Shown here: in pieces, positions 18,227 to 27,915 of the stretch
Numbering within the stretch: the first letter of the stretch is position 1
Layout of the letters: each line of letters starts with the position of its first letter
Assembly: GCA_037481875.1 (NCBI GenBank)
Contig: JBBFKY010000003.1
Coordinates: 117,235-181,234, forward strand
Origin: Desulfosoma sp.
Lineage (GTDB): Bacteria > Desulfobacterota > Syntrophobacteria > Syntrophobacterales > DSM-9756
Length of the DNA stretch: 64,000 nucleotides
Direction: 5' to 3'
Translations under genes and position numbers: made by a program
Notes under the pieces: model-generated
The model's input: the letters and a program-made list of their open reading frames with translations, nothing else
Told to the model about the DNA's origin: nothing
Database searches by the model: none

Positions 18227-19351
18227 GTGAAAATCCTTCATTATTGCCAGCATGTTTTGGGCATCGGGCATTTTTTGCGAAGCATGGAAATAGCCTCAGC
18301 CTTTTTCGAGCATGAAGTGTTTTTCGTTGAGGGAGGCCAGCCACTTCCAGGTTTTGAAGCACCCCCGCATGTCCATCGTCTGGCTCTTCCCGCTCTGATG
18401 ATGGATCCCGAATTCCGACACTTGGAAACCCAAGAAGGCGATGTCCGTCACACTCAAGAAGAGAGAAAAAAAAGGCTGTTGGAAATCTACCAAACCGTTC
18501 GGCCTGACGTGGTGCTCATTGAACTTTTTCCTTTTGGACGCAAGCGGTTCCAGTTTGAACTGATTCCGCTTCTTGAAGCCAACCGCACAGCACCACATTC
18601 GGCTTTCGTGGTCTGCAGTCTGCGAGACATTTTGGTGGAAAAGGCTGATCCGGACGCTTATGAAGAAAATGTTGTCCGCCGGGTCAACCGGTATTTTCAT
18701 CTGATCTTGGTTCACGCTGATCCCACATGCGTCCGATTGGATGAGACCTTCAGCCGTGTTCACCTCATTGAGCCACCTATGGTGTATACGGGTTACGTAA
18801 CCCGCACGGGCCCGAATCCTCCACCGCCGCGTTTAAACCATCGAATTGTTTTGAGCACCGGTGGCGGAAGGGTCGGGATTGATCTTATTCAGGCGGTCTG
18901 TCATGCCTTTTCCTATATTTTCAGGGATGACCTTCGCCTCGAGATCTATGAAGGTCCATTTATGACCCCCGAGGACAAACATCATCTTCAGGCTCTGACC
19001 AGCAAGGATTTCCGCATTGCCTGGAAGCCTTTTACACCTCATTTTCTGAAGGAATTGTTTCAGGCCGGGCTTTCCATCAGCATGGCCGGCTATAACACCT
19101 GCATGGATGTTCTCTCTTCCGGGGTCAAAGCTCTCGTGTATCCTTTTCCACAAAATCGAGAACAAGCCCTTCGAGCCGAACGGTTGGCGTCTCGAGGAGC
19201 TCTCAGGGTCCTTCGGTCCTTGGATGCAAAGAATCTGGCCGTGGAGATTCAGGCCGCGCTGGATGCTCCGCCCCCCAACCCCTTGGTTCTCAAAACCGAC
19301 GGAGCGCAAGAATCCGTTCGAGCCATTGAAAAGCTCATCTTGAAGGCTTAA
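18227..19351 (+). CDS. MurG-like predicted glycosyltransferase (COG4671 type)
   Basis: A 374-residue GT-B fold protein. The N-terminus MKILHYCQHVLGIGHFLRSMEIA is the family start; the C-terminal half has VLSTGGGRVGIDLIQ and the nucleotide-sugar site AGLSISMAGYNTCMDVLSSG followed by VYPFPQNREQALRAERL. The start codon is GTG with GGAG about 10 bases upstream. The donor and acceptor are unknown. It heads a run of same-strand genes for envelope transport, so an envelope glycan or lipid role is plausible but inferred. Confidence 0.85.
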   Translation: MKILHYCQHVLGIGHFLRSMEIASAFFEHEVFFVEGGQPLPGFEAPPHVHRLALPALMMDPEFRHLETQEGDVRHTQEERKKRLLEIYQTVRPDVVLIELFPFGRKRFQFELIPLLEANRTAPHSAFVVCSLRDILVEKADPDAYEENVVRRVNRYFHLILVHADPTCVRLDETFSRVHLIEPPMVYTGYVTRTGPNPPPPRLNHRIVLSTGGGRVGIDLIQAVCHAFSYIFRDDLRLEIYEGPFMTPEDKHHLQALTSKDFRIAWKPFTPHFLKELFQAGLSISMAGYNTCMDVLSSGVKALVYPFPQNREQALRAERLASRGALRVLRSLDAKNLAVEIQAALDAPPPNPLVLKTDGAQESVRAIEKLILKA

Positions 19352-19410
19352 AGAAGGAAGGAAGCCTTCTCCGGTAATAACTTCCGGTTCCGTGACGTGA
19401 GATCTAACCC

Positions 19411-20067
19411 ATGGCGAAACGTATCGACAGACAGATCGTTCTTCCCTGGTCTCAGGTGCTTCGCATTTCCTTCAATGCTCTTCGAGCCCGTCTGTTTCGG
19501 TCCCTGATCACTACGTTCACTTTGGTTCTGGCCGTGGCTTTTCTTACTTACACCTTCGCCGTTTATGTCCTGCTGGAAGGGCTTTGGCCGGCAGCGAGTG
19601 CGGCTCTTCAAGACAAGATTCTTGCCGCCGGCTTTCTGCCCATCGATGGCCATTTCGGCAGCAATGCTAAAGACAGATGGCTCGTCGTGCTTTCCCTTTT
19701 GGTCTGCACCGTAGGAATCGTCAACGCTCAACTTATGGCCGTCACCGAACGTTTTCGTGAAATCGGTACCTTGAAGTGTCTGGGGGCCCTGGACAGTTTC
19801 GTGATCAAACTTTTCGTTCTCGAAGCGGCTTATCAGGGAATTCTAGGAGGCTGCCTGGGAAGTCTTTTGGGACTGATCACGGCTGTGATCACCCTCGCCG
19901 TACGCTTCGGCACGGTCGTCTTTGTCCATCTGCCGGTGGTTTCCCTGGCTACCCTTCTTTTAAAATCTTCAGCGCTTGCGGTGGCTCTCAGCCTGATCGG
20001 TGTCATGTACCCGGCGTGGGTGGCGGCGCGCATGGAACCGGCTATCGCCTTGAGATCGGAGCCTTAG
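19411..20067 (+). CDS. Small FtsX-domain ABC permease
   Basis: A 218-residue inner-membrane permease of the MacB/LolC/FtsX type, much shorter than usual (about 400) because the large periplasmic domain is nearly absent. There is one N-terminal helix after LRISFNALRARLFRSLITTFTL and then a FtsX core with three helices, including FREIGTLKCLGALDSFVIKLFVLEAAYQGILGG and the closing MYPAWVAARMEPAIALR. It is five bases upstream of the ATPase gene and should form a transporter with it, perhaps as a heterodimer with the giant permease that follows. Confidence 0.87.
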   Translation: MAKRIDRQIVLPWSQVLRISFNALRARLFRSLITTFTLVLAVAFLTYTFAVYVLLEGLWPAASAALQDKILAAGFLPIDGHFGSNAKDRWLVVLSLLVCTVGIVNAQLMAVTERFREIGTLKCLGALDSFVIKLFVLEAAYQGILGGCLGSLLGLITAVITLAVRFGTVVFVHLPVVSLATLLLKSSALAVALSLIGVMYPAWVAARMEPAIALRSEP

Positions 20068-20072
20068 TTTCT

Positions 20073-20807
20073 ATGAACGGGAACGGCACACACAATGTGG
20101 TTCGTTTGGTGGACGTGGTGAAGGTGTTTCGCATGGGTCAGGAAGAAGTCCATGCCCTTCGGGGCATTTCCCTGGAAATCAAAGCGGGAGAATACATGTC
20201 CATCATGGGGCCGTCGGGATCCGGCAAATCCACTTTGTTCAACATGATCGGCGCTTTGGATAAACCCACCTCCGGGCGCGTCTTTATCGACGAGGTGGAC
20301 GTGGCGCAGCTGGATGCCTATGAGCTGGCATGGCTTCGATGTCGCAAAATCGGCTACATTTTTCAAACCTTTAATCTCATTCAAGTGATGACGGCCATCG
20401 AGAATGTGACTTTACCCATGATCTTTGCCGGCATGGGCCGAGACGAATACATGGACAAAGGCATGGAACTGCTGAAACTGGTAGGTCTGGCCGAAAGGTA
20501 TCAGCACAAGCCCAGCGAACTTTCCGGAGGTCAGCAACAAAGGGTGGCCATCGCCAGAGCTCTTGCCAATGATCCAGCCATCATTTTGGCCGATGAACCC
20601 ACAGGAAACCTGGACCTCACTACCGGCGAAGAAATCATCGGACTGCTCAAGGAACTGTCCCAAGAACGAGGGGTGACCATTATTTCGGCAACCCATGACC
20701 TCAAGATGATCAATGTGTCTGATCGCGTCGTGTGGATTCGAGACGGTCGCATCGATCGCATCGAAGATCGCGAAAGACTTCAGATTTCCATAGGCCAGGT
20801 TTTGTGA
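20073..20807 (+). CDS. ABC transporter ATPase, MacB/LolD type
   Basis: A 244-residue ATPase energising the adjacent FtsX-type permeases. It shows Walker A GPSGSGKST, Q-loop YIFQTFNL, signature LSGGQQQR, Walker B IILADEPTGNLD and the H-loop ISATHD. This subgroup drives mechanotransmission machines that move lipoproteins, drugs or peptidoglycan-linked signals across the envelope. The ATG at 20073 is chosen; longer in-frame readings lie within the upstream permease. The final TGA overlaps an ATG at 20807. Confidence 0.93.
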   Translation: MNGNGTHNVVRLVDVVKVFRMGQEEVHALRGISLEIKAGEYMSIMGPSGSGKSTLFNMIGALDKPTSGRVFIDEVDVAQLDAYELAWLRCRKIGYIFQTFNLIQVMTAIENVTLPMIFAGMGRDEYMDKGMELLKLVGLAERYQHKPSELSGGQQQRVAIARALANDPAIILADEPTGNLDLTTGEEIIGLLKELSQERGVTIISATHDLKMINVSDRVVWIRDGRIDRIEDRERLQISIGQVL

Positions 20808-21097
20808 TGGATCGTCTCATGGGCCACGTGTCGTCACCGGTCTGCCGTGTTTCCAATCAGGGCTCTGCTCGCGTCACGGATCTTTTTCCAGGAACATGTT
20901 GGAGAAGGCATATCTGCCCGAGAGAGCCGGGGGCCCGCTTGCACAAACGGCGGACCAATGGGCCGCGCTTTGTAGATAACCAATCCTTTATCTCATTGTT
21001 GGGCAAGCTCGCGGAAAGATGTTCAACAGTGTGGAAAGGTGCGGCTTTTCCCGGGACCACAGGGGTCCGATCCGCTTCTCATGCAGGCGAGACGCCG

Positions 21098-24000
21098 ATG
21101 TCTGCAGGGATTCAATCGTTTGCGAAAATGCTCCCCGGCGAAACATTCTGGGTAAGTCTTCTTGTGATCTTATGTCTTTTCGGCGCCCTACGGAGCCAAG
21201 CCCATGCATCGGCTTCCCAGGCCATGGGGCCACATCTCCAAGCGCTGATCCAAGCCGAAGATCGATCCACCGGCACACCTGGCTGTGACGCCGCCGCCGA
21301 CTATATTGCCCAGACCTTTCAGCGGTTGGGACTGAAAAACGTGGGACGTCAGGGTTTCTTTGTCCCTGTGCCCGTCTTGGATGAGGGGCACATCACGGTG
21401 GGTTCGGCACGTTTTCCGCTTTATCCTTGGGCTCCCAATATGGCCATGATGTCTCAAACCCCTCCCGAGGGACTGGAAGGACCGTTGGTGGACGTCCACG
21501 ACGGGGCTTTAACTCGGTTCAACGGGCTTAACATCGAAAACGCTCTTGTTTTGATGGATGTTGCTTCCGGCGACAACTGGTGGCTGGCGGCTCAGCTGGG
21601 AGCCAAGGCCGTAATCTTTCTTGGGCACGATGAGGATACACGTGACCAGTTTGTGAGAAAAAACATTCCGACACCCTTGGATTTTCCACGTTTTTACGCT
21701 CCTTCAAAAGTGGGGGCGGCGTTACGTCAAGCCGCCGCGCAAGGTGCTCGGGCACGAGTGTCGGTTCGCAGCCATTGGGAAAACCGTATGGTTTTCAATG
21801 TTTACGGCGTGGTTCCTGGATCTTCACCTCAGCTTTCCAAAGAATTGGTCATCATCGAAGCATCCTACGATGCCGCATCCTCTGTGGTGGGTTTGGCCCC
21901 TGGAGCGGATCAAGCGGTTTCGGCGGCCATGTTGCTGCAATTGGCCGAATTCTTGGCATCGCATCCACCGGAACGCACCGTCCTTCTTGCAGCCGTCTCC
22001 GGCCACGGTCAAGGGCTTCTGGGCACGCGCCATTTTGTCTGGACATTGGAAGGCCCTCGTAGAAATCTTCGCACTGAACAAAAATTCCTCGAAAATAAAA
22101 GAGAACGCCTCAAACACCTTCACACGCTTCTCACACGCCCCGAGCCTTTCAAGGCGGAAACCGATCAGCCGCTTTCTCAAGACCAGATCTGGTCCTATGT
22201 GGTGGGATGGGCCAAGGATGAAGCGGATCTTTTGACGCAAGAAGCTCGCGGGAAGCAGGAACTCATGGCCCTGGCGCTCAAGTTTCGTCGTTTAAGCTGG
22301 AAAGAGGCGAATGATCCGCTCAGAGAGGAAGAGCGCTTCCTGGCCATGAAACTGATTGAACGGGGTCTCGAGAATCTCAAAAGTGAGCTGGCTGAGATAG
22401 ATGCACGATTAAAGGCCGTGAAGTCCTGGATCGCGCTTCGTAACGTGGTGGAGGAATACGATCGAGTGCTTCATTTGGGACTGTCCCTGTCTTCCCGATC
22501 ACCGCTTGTGACCCTCAGTGAATGGGGTGGCACCTTCCCTTTACGCGAGCAGGTCTATCGTATGGTTCGCAACGTGGCCCTGGCCGAGATCTTTAGGCAC
22601 GCCGCGGAAGAACTGGCTCAGGAAATCAAGGATTCACCCGTTTTTGCGGAAACCAGCCGACATGGGGGTACCGCGGGTGCCCATGCCGTGGAAAGCCTAA
22701 GACCCATGTGCTTGGCATGCGATATTGGAGCCCTTTCCGCATGTCCTTCATTTGCCCTCATCAGCGCTAACAATCACCGCACTTATTGGGAAACCCCCAA
22801 TGATAGCCCGGAACGGCTGGACATCCATGGTGTGGAACGACTGGGAAAAGTTATTCCTAAGCTTCTGGCCCGAGTCCTTGCCGATCCCAAGCTCAGGGAA
22901 AGGTGTCGAGCCGGTTTTGAAGGGCTGGCATCTGTGGAAGGGCGGGCCATGTTTATTCGGCAAGGGGAACTGTTTCCGGATAAGCCGGCTCCAGGAACCC
23001 TGGTCTGTGTCCTGCAAGGGAATTCACTTGTGCGGGTCATGACCTTTCAAGACGGGTCTTTCTTCATTCCGGCGGTGGCCAACAAACGTGTGGCTTTTCA
23101 AAAACTCATTCTCGAGCCCTACGGGGTCGACCCACAGACCGGCAAAATTCGATGGGCGGCCGACAAGGTGCAAACATCCAAGGACAACTACCGGCTCAAC
23201 ATTAAAGGACGCATCGCCACCACTACCCTCGTCATGTTCCAATGCCGACAAAGTGACATCGTCGGTGTTATGAACCCTCAACGCATGGATTACTTGACAA
23301 AAATCACCCTTTTGGACGGAGTCACTGAAGCTCGGCCGCTTCGTTATTGGTACAGCCGTGTGGATGGTCGGGACACCTTTGCCGTTTCCGTTTTTTTAGA
23401 ACCGGGCAGCCGTTTCAAACTCATTCTTTCCGACACACTTTTGCGCAAGGAACTTTTACTGCTGAACGGCACGGCAGCCAACCCAACAGGATCTGGGTAC
23501 ATCATCGGAGAACCTGCACTCCTTACCAAAACCTTCGGCCGTGTGGCCGACGATCTTATCCATCTGGTCGGGGAACGCCTGGAAAATCTTACCAGGCATG
23601 GAATCAGCAACCGCTTCTTGGAAAACCTGTACGAAGAAGCCGTACAGGAGCGCCAACGAGCCCTTCAGGATGAAACCTTCCTGCAGCACAGCCGATCTTG
23701 GGAAGGTACGGTCTCGGCCTGGGCCAAATTGAACACGGTTTACAACGAAATCGAAAACACGCAAAGAGATGTTCTTGGGGGCGTTATGTTCTTCATCGCC
23801 CTTTTTGTCCCCTTTGCGTACTGCCTGGAACGTTACCTTTTCTGCTTCCGGAATATCTACAAGCAGCTTACAGCCTTCTTTGTGCTCCTTATCGCCACCA
23901 TTTTGACCATTCGCGCCCTGCATCCGGCCTTTCGCCTGACCTATAATCCCATGGTGGTGATTCTTGCCTTTTTCATCGTGGCCTTAAGCGTCACCGTCGC

Positions 24001-25900
24001 CTGGATTCTCTTCGTTCGCTTTGAACGGGAAATGGCCGCTTCTTCAGCCTTGCCCGGAACCGCCTCGGCGAAAGACAGTGTCAACAAGTGGCAGGCCTTT
24101 GGAGCGGGTTTCGCCATCGGCGCCTCCAACCTTAACCGCAGACGTCTGCGCACCGCTCTCACCTCTGTCACCCTTATCATCCTCACCTTTACCATTATGT
24201 CTTTCACGAACGTGAAAAGCCTTACCAAAACCACCATGACTCGAGTCGGTGAGGCCCCTGCTTACTCAGGTGTGCTCGTGCGACATCCTCTTTGGCTTCC
24301 CCTGACGTCGATCTCTCTGGAAAGCCTTATAGCCCGCTATGAAAATCGTGCTGTCCTGTGGCCCCGTTCTTGGATCGATCCGGCGCATCCATCTTTGCGA
24401 GCCGTGGCTTCTGTGCGTGCCGCCTCGATAAGCGTTCCGGTGGAAGGCGTGCTCGGTGTAGGAGCCAACGCTCCGGAATCTTTCAAGGACATCGTGAGCT
24501 CAGGCAGATGGTTTCAGAAAGACGACGTGCGGGCCGTGTTACTTTCCACACATCTTGCCCATAAGTTAGGTCTCGATCCATTCCGCGATCTAGGAACTTC
24601 CGTGCACCTTTGGGAAGTGCCTTTCGTCGTTGTAGGCTTCTTTGATTCGAACCGACTGGAAGCCTTTATGGATTTGGATGGATCCCCGGTAAAACCCGCC
24701 TACATGGATATCGCTCCTGACCAGGAACTTTCTGAAGCGGAAATTGAAGCGATGGAAGGGGGGGAAACCGTTACGCCGATGATCGAAAAATTTCGTTCGG
24801 CATCCAGCGAAGCGACGGTTTTGATTCCTCACAGCACGTGTCTGTCGCTTGGAGGAACACTACGGGCGGTGACCCTTCTCACCCCTGGACCTTCAAAGGC
24901 TTTGGAATTGGCTGACGATCTTACGCGTCGTCTCACTTTTCCTTTGTTCGTGGGAGCTGATGTCACCTACTTTCATTCCGCATCAAAAACCTTGCGATAT
25001 CAAGGAGTCGCCAACCTTCTCGTGCCCATGCTTATTGTTGTTTTCATTTGTCTGAACACCATGATAGGCCATGTGCATGAAAGGAAATCGGAAATCGGTG
25101 TCTACACTTCCGTGGGACTAGCACCCAACCATGTGGGTTTTCTCTTTATCGTCGAAGCCCTTTCTCTGGCCGTGCTCTCCACAGTCATCGGCTACATTCT
25201 GGCGCAGCTCACAGCATTCTTTCTCGGCAAAACAAGCCTTTTTGCCGAACTCACGTTCAATTATTCCTCTTTGGCCAGCGTGGCCTGCATGGTTTTGGTG
25301 TTTTCCGTGGTTCTTCTGGCGTCCCTGTATCCGGCACGTCTGGCGGCCGCTTTGGCCATGCCCGATGTAACCCGCACATGGACGGTCCCTCCGGCTCAGG
25401 GGGATCTTCTCGAACTCCGCCTGCCCTTTCTGCTCAAGCCGGAAGAAGAAGCGGGAATCATGGCGTTCTTGACCCGATTCATTCGAGACCATCAGGATGT
25501 GGCTCAAGGTCCCTTCATCGTGGACGATGTGAGCCTCACACCGGTGGCTTCCAGCACCGATGGGGCACAGCTTCCCGAACCCGTTTGTCTGTGGTTGTAC
25601 GCCAATGTGTGGCTGGCTCCCTTTGACTTCGGTGTCAAACAGCGATTGCGTCTGCACTGTTGTCCGTCTTCGGATGATCCCGGGTATATGGAGGTCGCCC
25701 TGCACATGATACGGCTTTCCGGAGAACGCACCACATGGCAGAGGGCCAACCGCAATTTTATCAAGGTCATGAGAAAACAGATGCTTCTGTGGCGGCTTCT
25801 CGATGCGGAAACCAAGGCCTCCTACGGTCTTCCCATAAAACCTCTCGATGCGGAAGGACTTCAAGACCAGCCGCAAGCCGCTTTTTCAAGCCAAGGATAG
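21098..25900 (+). CDS. Giant FtsX-type ABC permease with degenerate M28-peptidase-like domain
   Basis: About 1600 residues from the ATG at 21098, followed by a signal-peptide/anchor (SLLVILCLFGALRSQAHA). The frame is open back past 20807, where an ATG overlaps the ATPase stop, but residues there look non-coding. Residues about 40-320 resemble an M28 aminopeptidase (DAAADYIAQTFQRLGLKNV; SAAMLLQLAEFLASHPPERTVLLAAVSG), yet AHYDS reads ASYDA and the EEQGLLGS motif reads GHGQGLLGT, so metal ligands are lost. Three helices lie near 891-990, then NLNRRRLRTALTSVTL, a second periplasmic part, a FtsX core (about 1308-1424) and a cytoplasmic tail. Probable periplasmic binding or scaffold permease. Confidence 0.8.
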   Translation: MSAGIQSFAKMLPGETFWVSLLVILCLFGALRSQAHASASQAMGPHLQALIQAEDRSTGTPGCDAAADYIAQTFQRLGLKNVGRQGFFVPVPVLDEGHITVGSARFPLYPWAPNMAMMSQTPPEGLEGPLVDVHDGALTRFNGLNIENALVLMDVASGDNWWLAAQLGAKAVIFLGHDEDTRDQFVRKNIPTPLDFPRFYAPSKVGAALRQAAAQGARARVSVRSHWENRMVFNVYGVVPGSSPQLSKELVIIEASYDAASSVVGLAPGADQAVSAAMLLQLAEFLASHPPERTVLLAAVSGHGQGLLGTRHFVWTLEGPRRNLRTEQKFLENKRERLKHLHTLLTRPEPFKAETDQPLSQDQIWSYVVGWAKDEADLLTQEARGKQELMALALKFRRLSWKEANDPLREEERFLAMKLIERGLENLKSELAEIDARLKAVKSWIALRNVVEEYDRVLHLGLSLSSRSPLVTLSEWGGTFPLREQVYRMVRNVALAEIFRHAAEELAQEIKDSPVFAETSRHGGTAGAHAVESLRPMCLACDIGALSACPSFALISANNHRTYWETPNDSPERLDIHGVERLGKVIPKLLARVLADPKLRERCRAGFEGLASVEGRAMFIRQGELFPDKPAPGTLVCVLQGNSLVRVMTFQDGSFFIPAVANKRVAFQKLILEPYGVDPQTGKIRWAADKVQTSKDNYRLNIKGRIATTTLVMFQCRQSDIVGVMNPQRMDYLTKITLLDGVTEARPLRYWYSRVDGRDTFAVSVFLEPGSRFKLILSDTLLRKELLLLNGTAANPTGSGYIIGEPALLTKTFGRVADDLIHLVGERLENLTRHGISNRFLENLYEEAVQERQRALQDETFLQHSRSWEGTVSAWAKLNTVYNEIENTQRDVLGGVMFFIALFVPFAYCLERYLFCFRNIYKQLTAFFVLLIATILTIRALHPAFRLTYNPMVVILAFFIVALSVTVAWILFVRFEREMAASSALPGTASAKDSVNKWQAFGAGFAIGASNLNRRRLRTALTSVTLIILTFTIMSFTNVKSLTKTTMTRVGEAPAYSGVLVRHPLWLPLTSISLESLIARYENRAVLWPRSWIDPAHPSLRAVASVRAASISVPVEGVLGVGANAPESFKDIVSSGRWFQKDDVRAVLLSTHLAHKLGLDPFRDLGTSVHLWEVPFVVVGFFDSNRLEAFMDLDGSPVKPAYMDIAPDQELSEAEIEAMEGGETVTPMIEKFRSASSEATVLIPHSTCLSLGGTLRAVTLLTPGPSKALELADDLTRRLTFPLFVGADVTYFHSASKTLRYQGVANLLVPMLIVVFICLNTMIGHVHERKSEIGVYTSVGLAPNHVGFLFIVEALSLAVLSTVIGYILAQLTAFFLGKTSLFAELTFNYSSLASVACMVLVFSVVLLASLYPARLAAALAMPDVTRTWTVPPAQGDLLELRLPFLLKPEEEAGIMAFLTRFIRDHQDVAQGPFIVDDVSLTPVASSTDGAQLPEPVCLWLYANVWLAPFDFGVKQRLRLHCCPSSDDPGYMEVALHMIRLSGERTTWQRANRNFIKVMRKQMLLWRLLDAETKASYGLPIKPLDAEGLQDQPQAAFSSQG

Positions 25901-25903
25901 ACT

Positions 25904-27886
25904 ATGAAAGGAAGAAGACTGCGCTGGGGTGTGGTTGCGTTGGGTCTTTTGTTGTCCGCTCTTCTGTGCGCCTTCACTCCTTACAACAATGTGCGTCTCC
26001 AAAACACGCCCCTTGCCGGCGGCCATTTTCCCTTGGCTTCTTTCGCCGTTCTCTTGTTTTTTGCCGTCTTCTACAATCCCTTGGCCCGTAAAATTCACCG
26101 AAACATCGTCTTGAGCGCTCATGAATTGCTCCTTCTATGGGCCATGGTCACTGTGGCTACCGGTGTCGCCTACACCGGCCTTTTTCGAACCTTTCTCATC
26201 AACATCACCACACCCGGTTGGATGGTTTCCACGGGACACCCCGCCGGCAAAATGCTCATCGAACTTCTCCCGGAAACCCTTTTCCCTCGAGATCCCGAGC
26301 TGTTAGGGCTTCTTTACCGAGGTTTGGAAGGCGGACGTCACCTTACTTGGTGGCAAGTCCTGACCCAGATTCCCTGGTCCCAATGGACGGCCCCACTCAC
26401 CTTGTGGGGAATCTTTGTGGCATGCATTTACGCCGCCTTCCTGGGGCTCTCTGGCCTTTTCAGCCATCAGTGGATCGAAAACGAAAAGATGAACTTTCCC
26501 CTGCTGCGTGTTCCCATGGAAATCAGCGAAGAATCGGAACAGGGGGCCCTACGGCCTTACCTGCTGCATAAATTCTTCCTCATAGGCTTTTTCATTCCCG
26601 TACTGCTGCACCTCTTCAACGGTTTGCACACGTACTATCCTCAGGTTCCCCACATTCCCGTGTTGTTTCTTGCGCAACCCTACATTCCCGCAGAAGGGCT
26701 TCTGTCCGGATTTTCCAAGGTCAAGATTTATCTTTATCCGTCTTTCATCGGTTTTGCGTACCTGACATCCAAACAGGTGTCTTTCAGTTTGTGGTTTTTT
26801 TTCCTGCTTGGGGGACTGCTGCCGGGCTTACTGCAACTTGTGGGCTGGAGGCTTCCGTCGGCCGCCTTGGGGACAACTTTTGGTCCGGTACTGGCTCGAG
26901 TGGAAGAAATGCAGATGATCGGAGCCTTTGCGGTGTTTTTCTTCTTTATCCTGTGGTTGGCTCGGTTTCATCTCAAGGAGGTTCTGTCCGGTTTTCGAAG
27001 GCACCCTCCAAGTGTGGAGGAACCTTCCAAGAGTCTTATCCATCCAAGGAAGGCTCTGATCCTTTTCCTAGTAGGATCTCTCGGAGCGGTGCTCTGGATG
27101 GTGTCTTTTGACATGAATCCTCTTCCGGCCATTCTGTTTCTCGGTGTGTGCTTTATGCTACATCTGGTGGCGGCTCGTTTGATTTGTCAAGGCGGTCTTC
27201 CCTACTTTACGCTTACGGCTGCTCCGTCCGACGGTTTTCTTTCCATGGTGGCCACCAAAACCATCGCTCCTTTGACCCTGGCCCTAGGATTGGCGGTGCA
27301 AAAGCTGACCTTTGTGGATGTGCGGGAATCCTTGTTGCCATCGTTGTTTCACGCCACCAAAACGGCGGAAGGTGGACACACCCAGCGACGGTTTTTCATC
27401 GGCGTGCTCGCCGCTCTCGTTTTTGGAGCCGTTGTCTCCTGCGTGGCTATGCTCATCTTGAGCTTTCAATACGGCATTTCCATGCTTCCAGACGATTGGG
27501 CGGTGGAAACTAGTCGCCGTGTTCATGAAGGGGCGGCGCAGCTGTTACGTTATCCTGAAGAACCGAAAAGGTGGAGCATGGTGTTTGCCGGCGTGGGAGC
27601 CGCTGTGATGGCCTTGTTGGTTTTAGGATACCGGCGGTTTTTATGGTGGCCTCTGCATCCCATTGGGTATCTGACTACCTACAGTTCGGCCCTGCGCATT
27701 TTATGGTTCAGTTTTCTTATCGGCTGGCTGTGTAACACCTTGATTCTGCGCTACGGCGGTGTCAAAGCCTTTAAAGAAGTGCGACGCCTGTTTGTGGGTC
27801 TTGTGGTGGGGGACACGGTCATGGCCATCGCTTGGCTTATTGTGGGGCTTTTTACGCCTGTCAGCTATCACGTGCTTCCCCTCTAG
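25904..27886 (+). CDS. Polytopic membrane protein, DUF6785/OPT-like
   Basis: A 660-residue integral membrane protein with roughly a dozen helices. The start ATG is three bases after the previous stop. Notable segments are the N-terminal TPYNNVRLQNTPLAGGHFPL, HQWIENEKMNFPLLRVPMEI and FKEVRRLFVGLVVGDTVMAIAW near the end. The pattern matches bacterial DUF6785-type proteins related to the oligopeptide transporter (OPT) fold, which have no assigned substrate. It is paired with a second protein of similar size and should be considered a unit with it. Confidence 0.7.
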   Translation: MKGRRLRWGVVALGLLLSALLCAFTPYNNVRLQNTPLAGGHFPLASFAVLLFFAVFYNPLARKIHRNIVLSAHELLLLWAMVTVATGVAYTGLFRTFLINITTPGWMVSTGHPAGKMLIELLPETLFPRDPELLGLLYRGLEGGRHLTWWQVLTQIPWSQWTAPLTLWGIFVACIYAAFLGLSGLFSHQWIENEKMNFPLLRVPMEISEESEQGALRPYLLHKFFLIGFFIPVLLHLFNGLHTYYPQVPHIPVLFLAQPYIPAEGLLSGFSKVKIYLYPSFIGFAYLTSKQVSFSLWFFFLLGGLLPGLLQLVGWRLPSAALGTTFGPVLARVEEMQMIGAFAVFFFFILWLARFHLKEVLSGFRRHPPSVEEPSKSLIHPRKALILFLVGSLGAVLWMVSFDMNPLPAILFLGVCFMLHLVAARLICQGGLPYFTLTAAPSDGFLSMVATKTIAPLTLALGLAVQKLTFVDVRESLLPSLFHATKTAEGGHTQRRFFIGVLAALVFGAVVSCVAMLILSFQYGISMLPDDWAVETSRRVHEGAAQLLRYPEEPKRWSMVFAGVGAAVMALLVLGYRRFLWWPLHPIGYLTTYSSALRILWFSFLIGWLCNTLILRYGGVKAFKEVRRLFVGLVVGDTVMAIAWLIVGLFTPVSYHVLPL

Positions 27887-27915
27887 ACCCACGGATCGAC
27901 ACAGGGAGACGTGGC

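Noticed and set aside
20807-21097. N-terminal extension of the giant permease from the ATG overlapping the ATPase stop
   Set aside because: The roughly 97 added residues are Arg/Cys-rich, without domain character, and would place the signal sequence far from the N-terminus. Kept only as an alternative.
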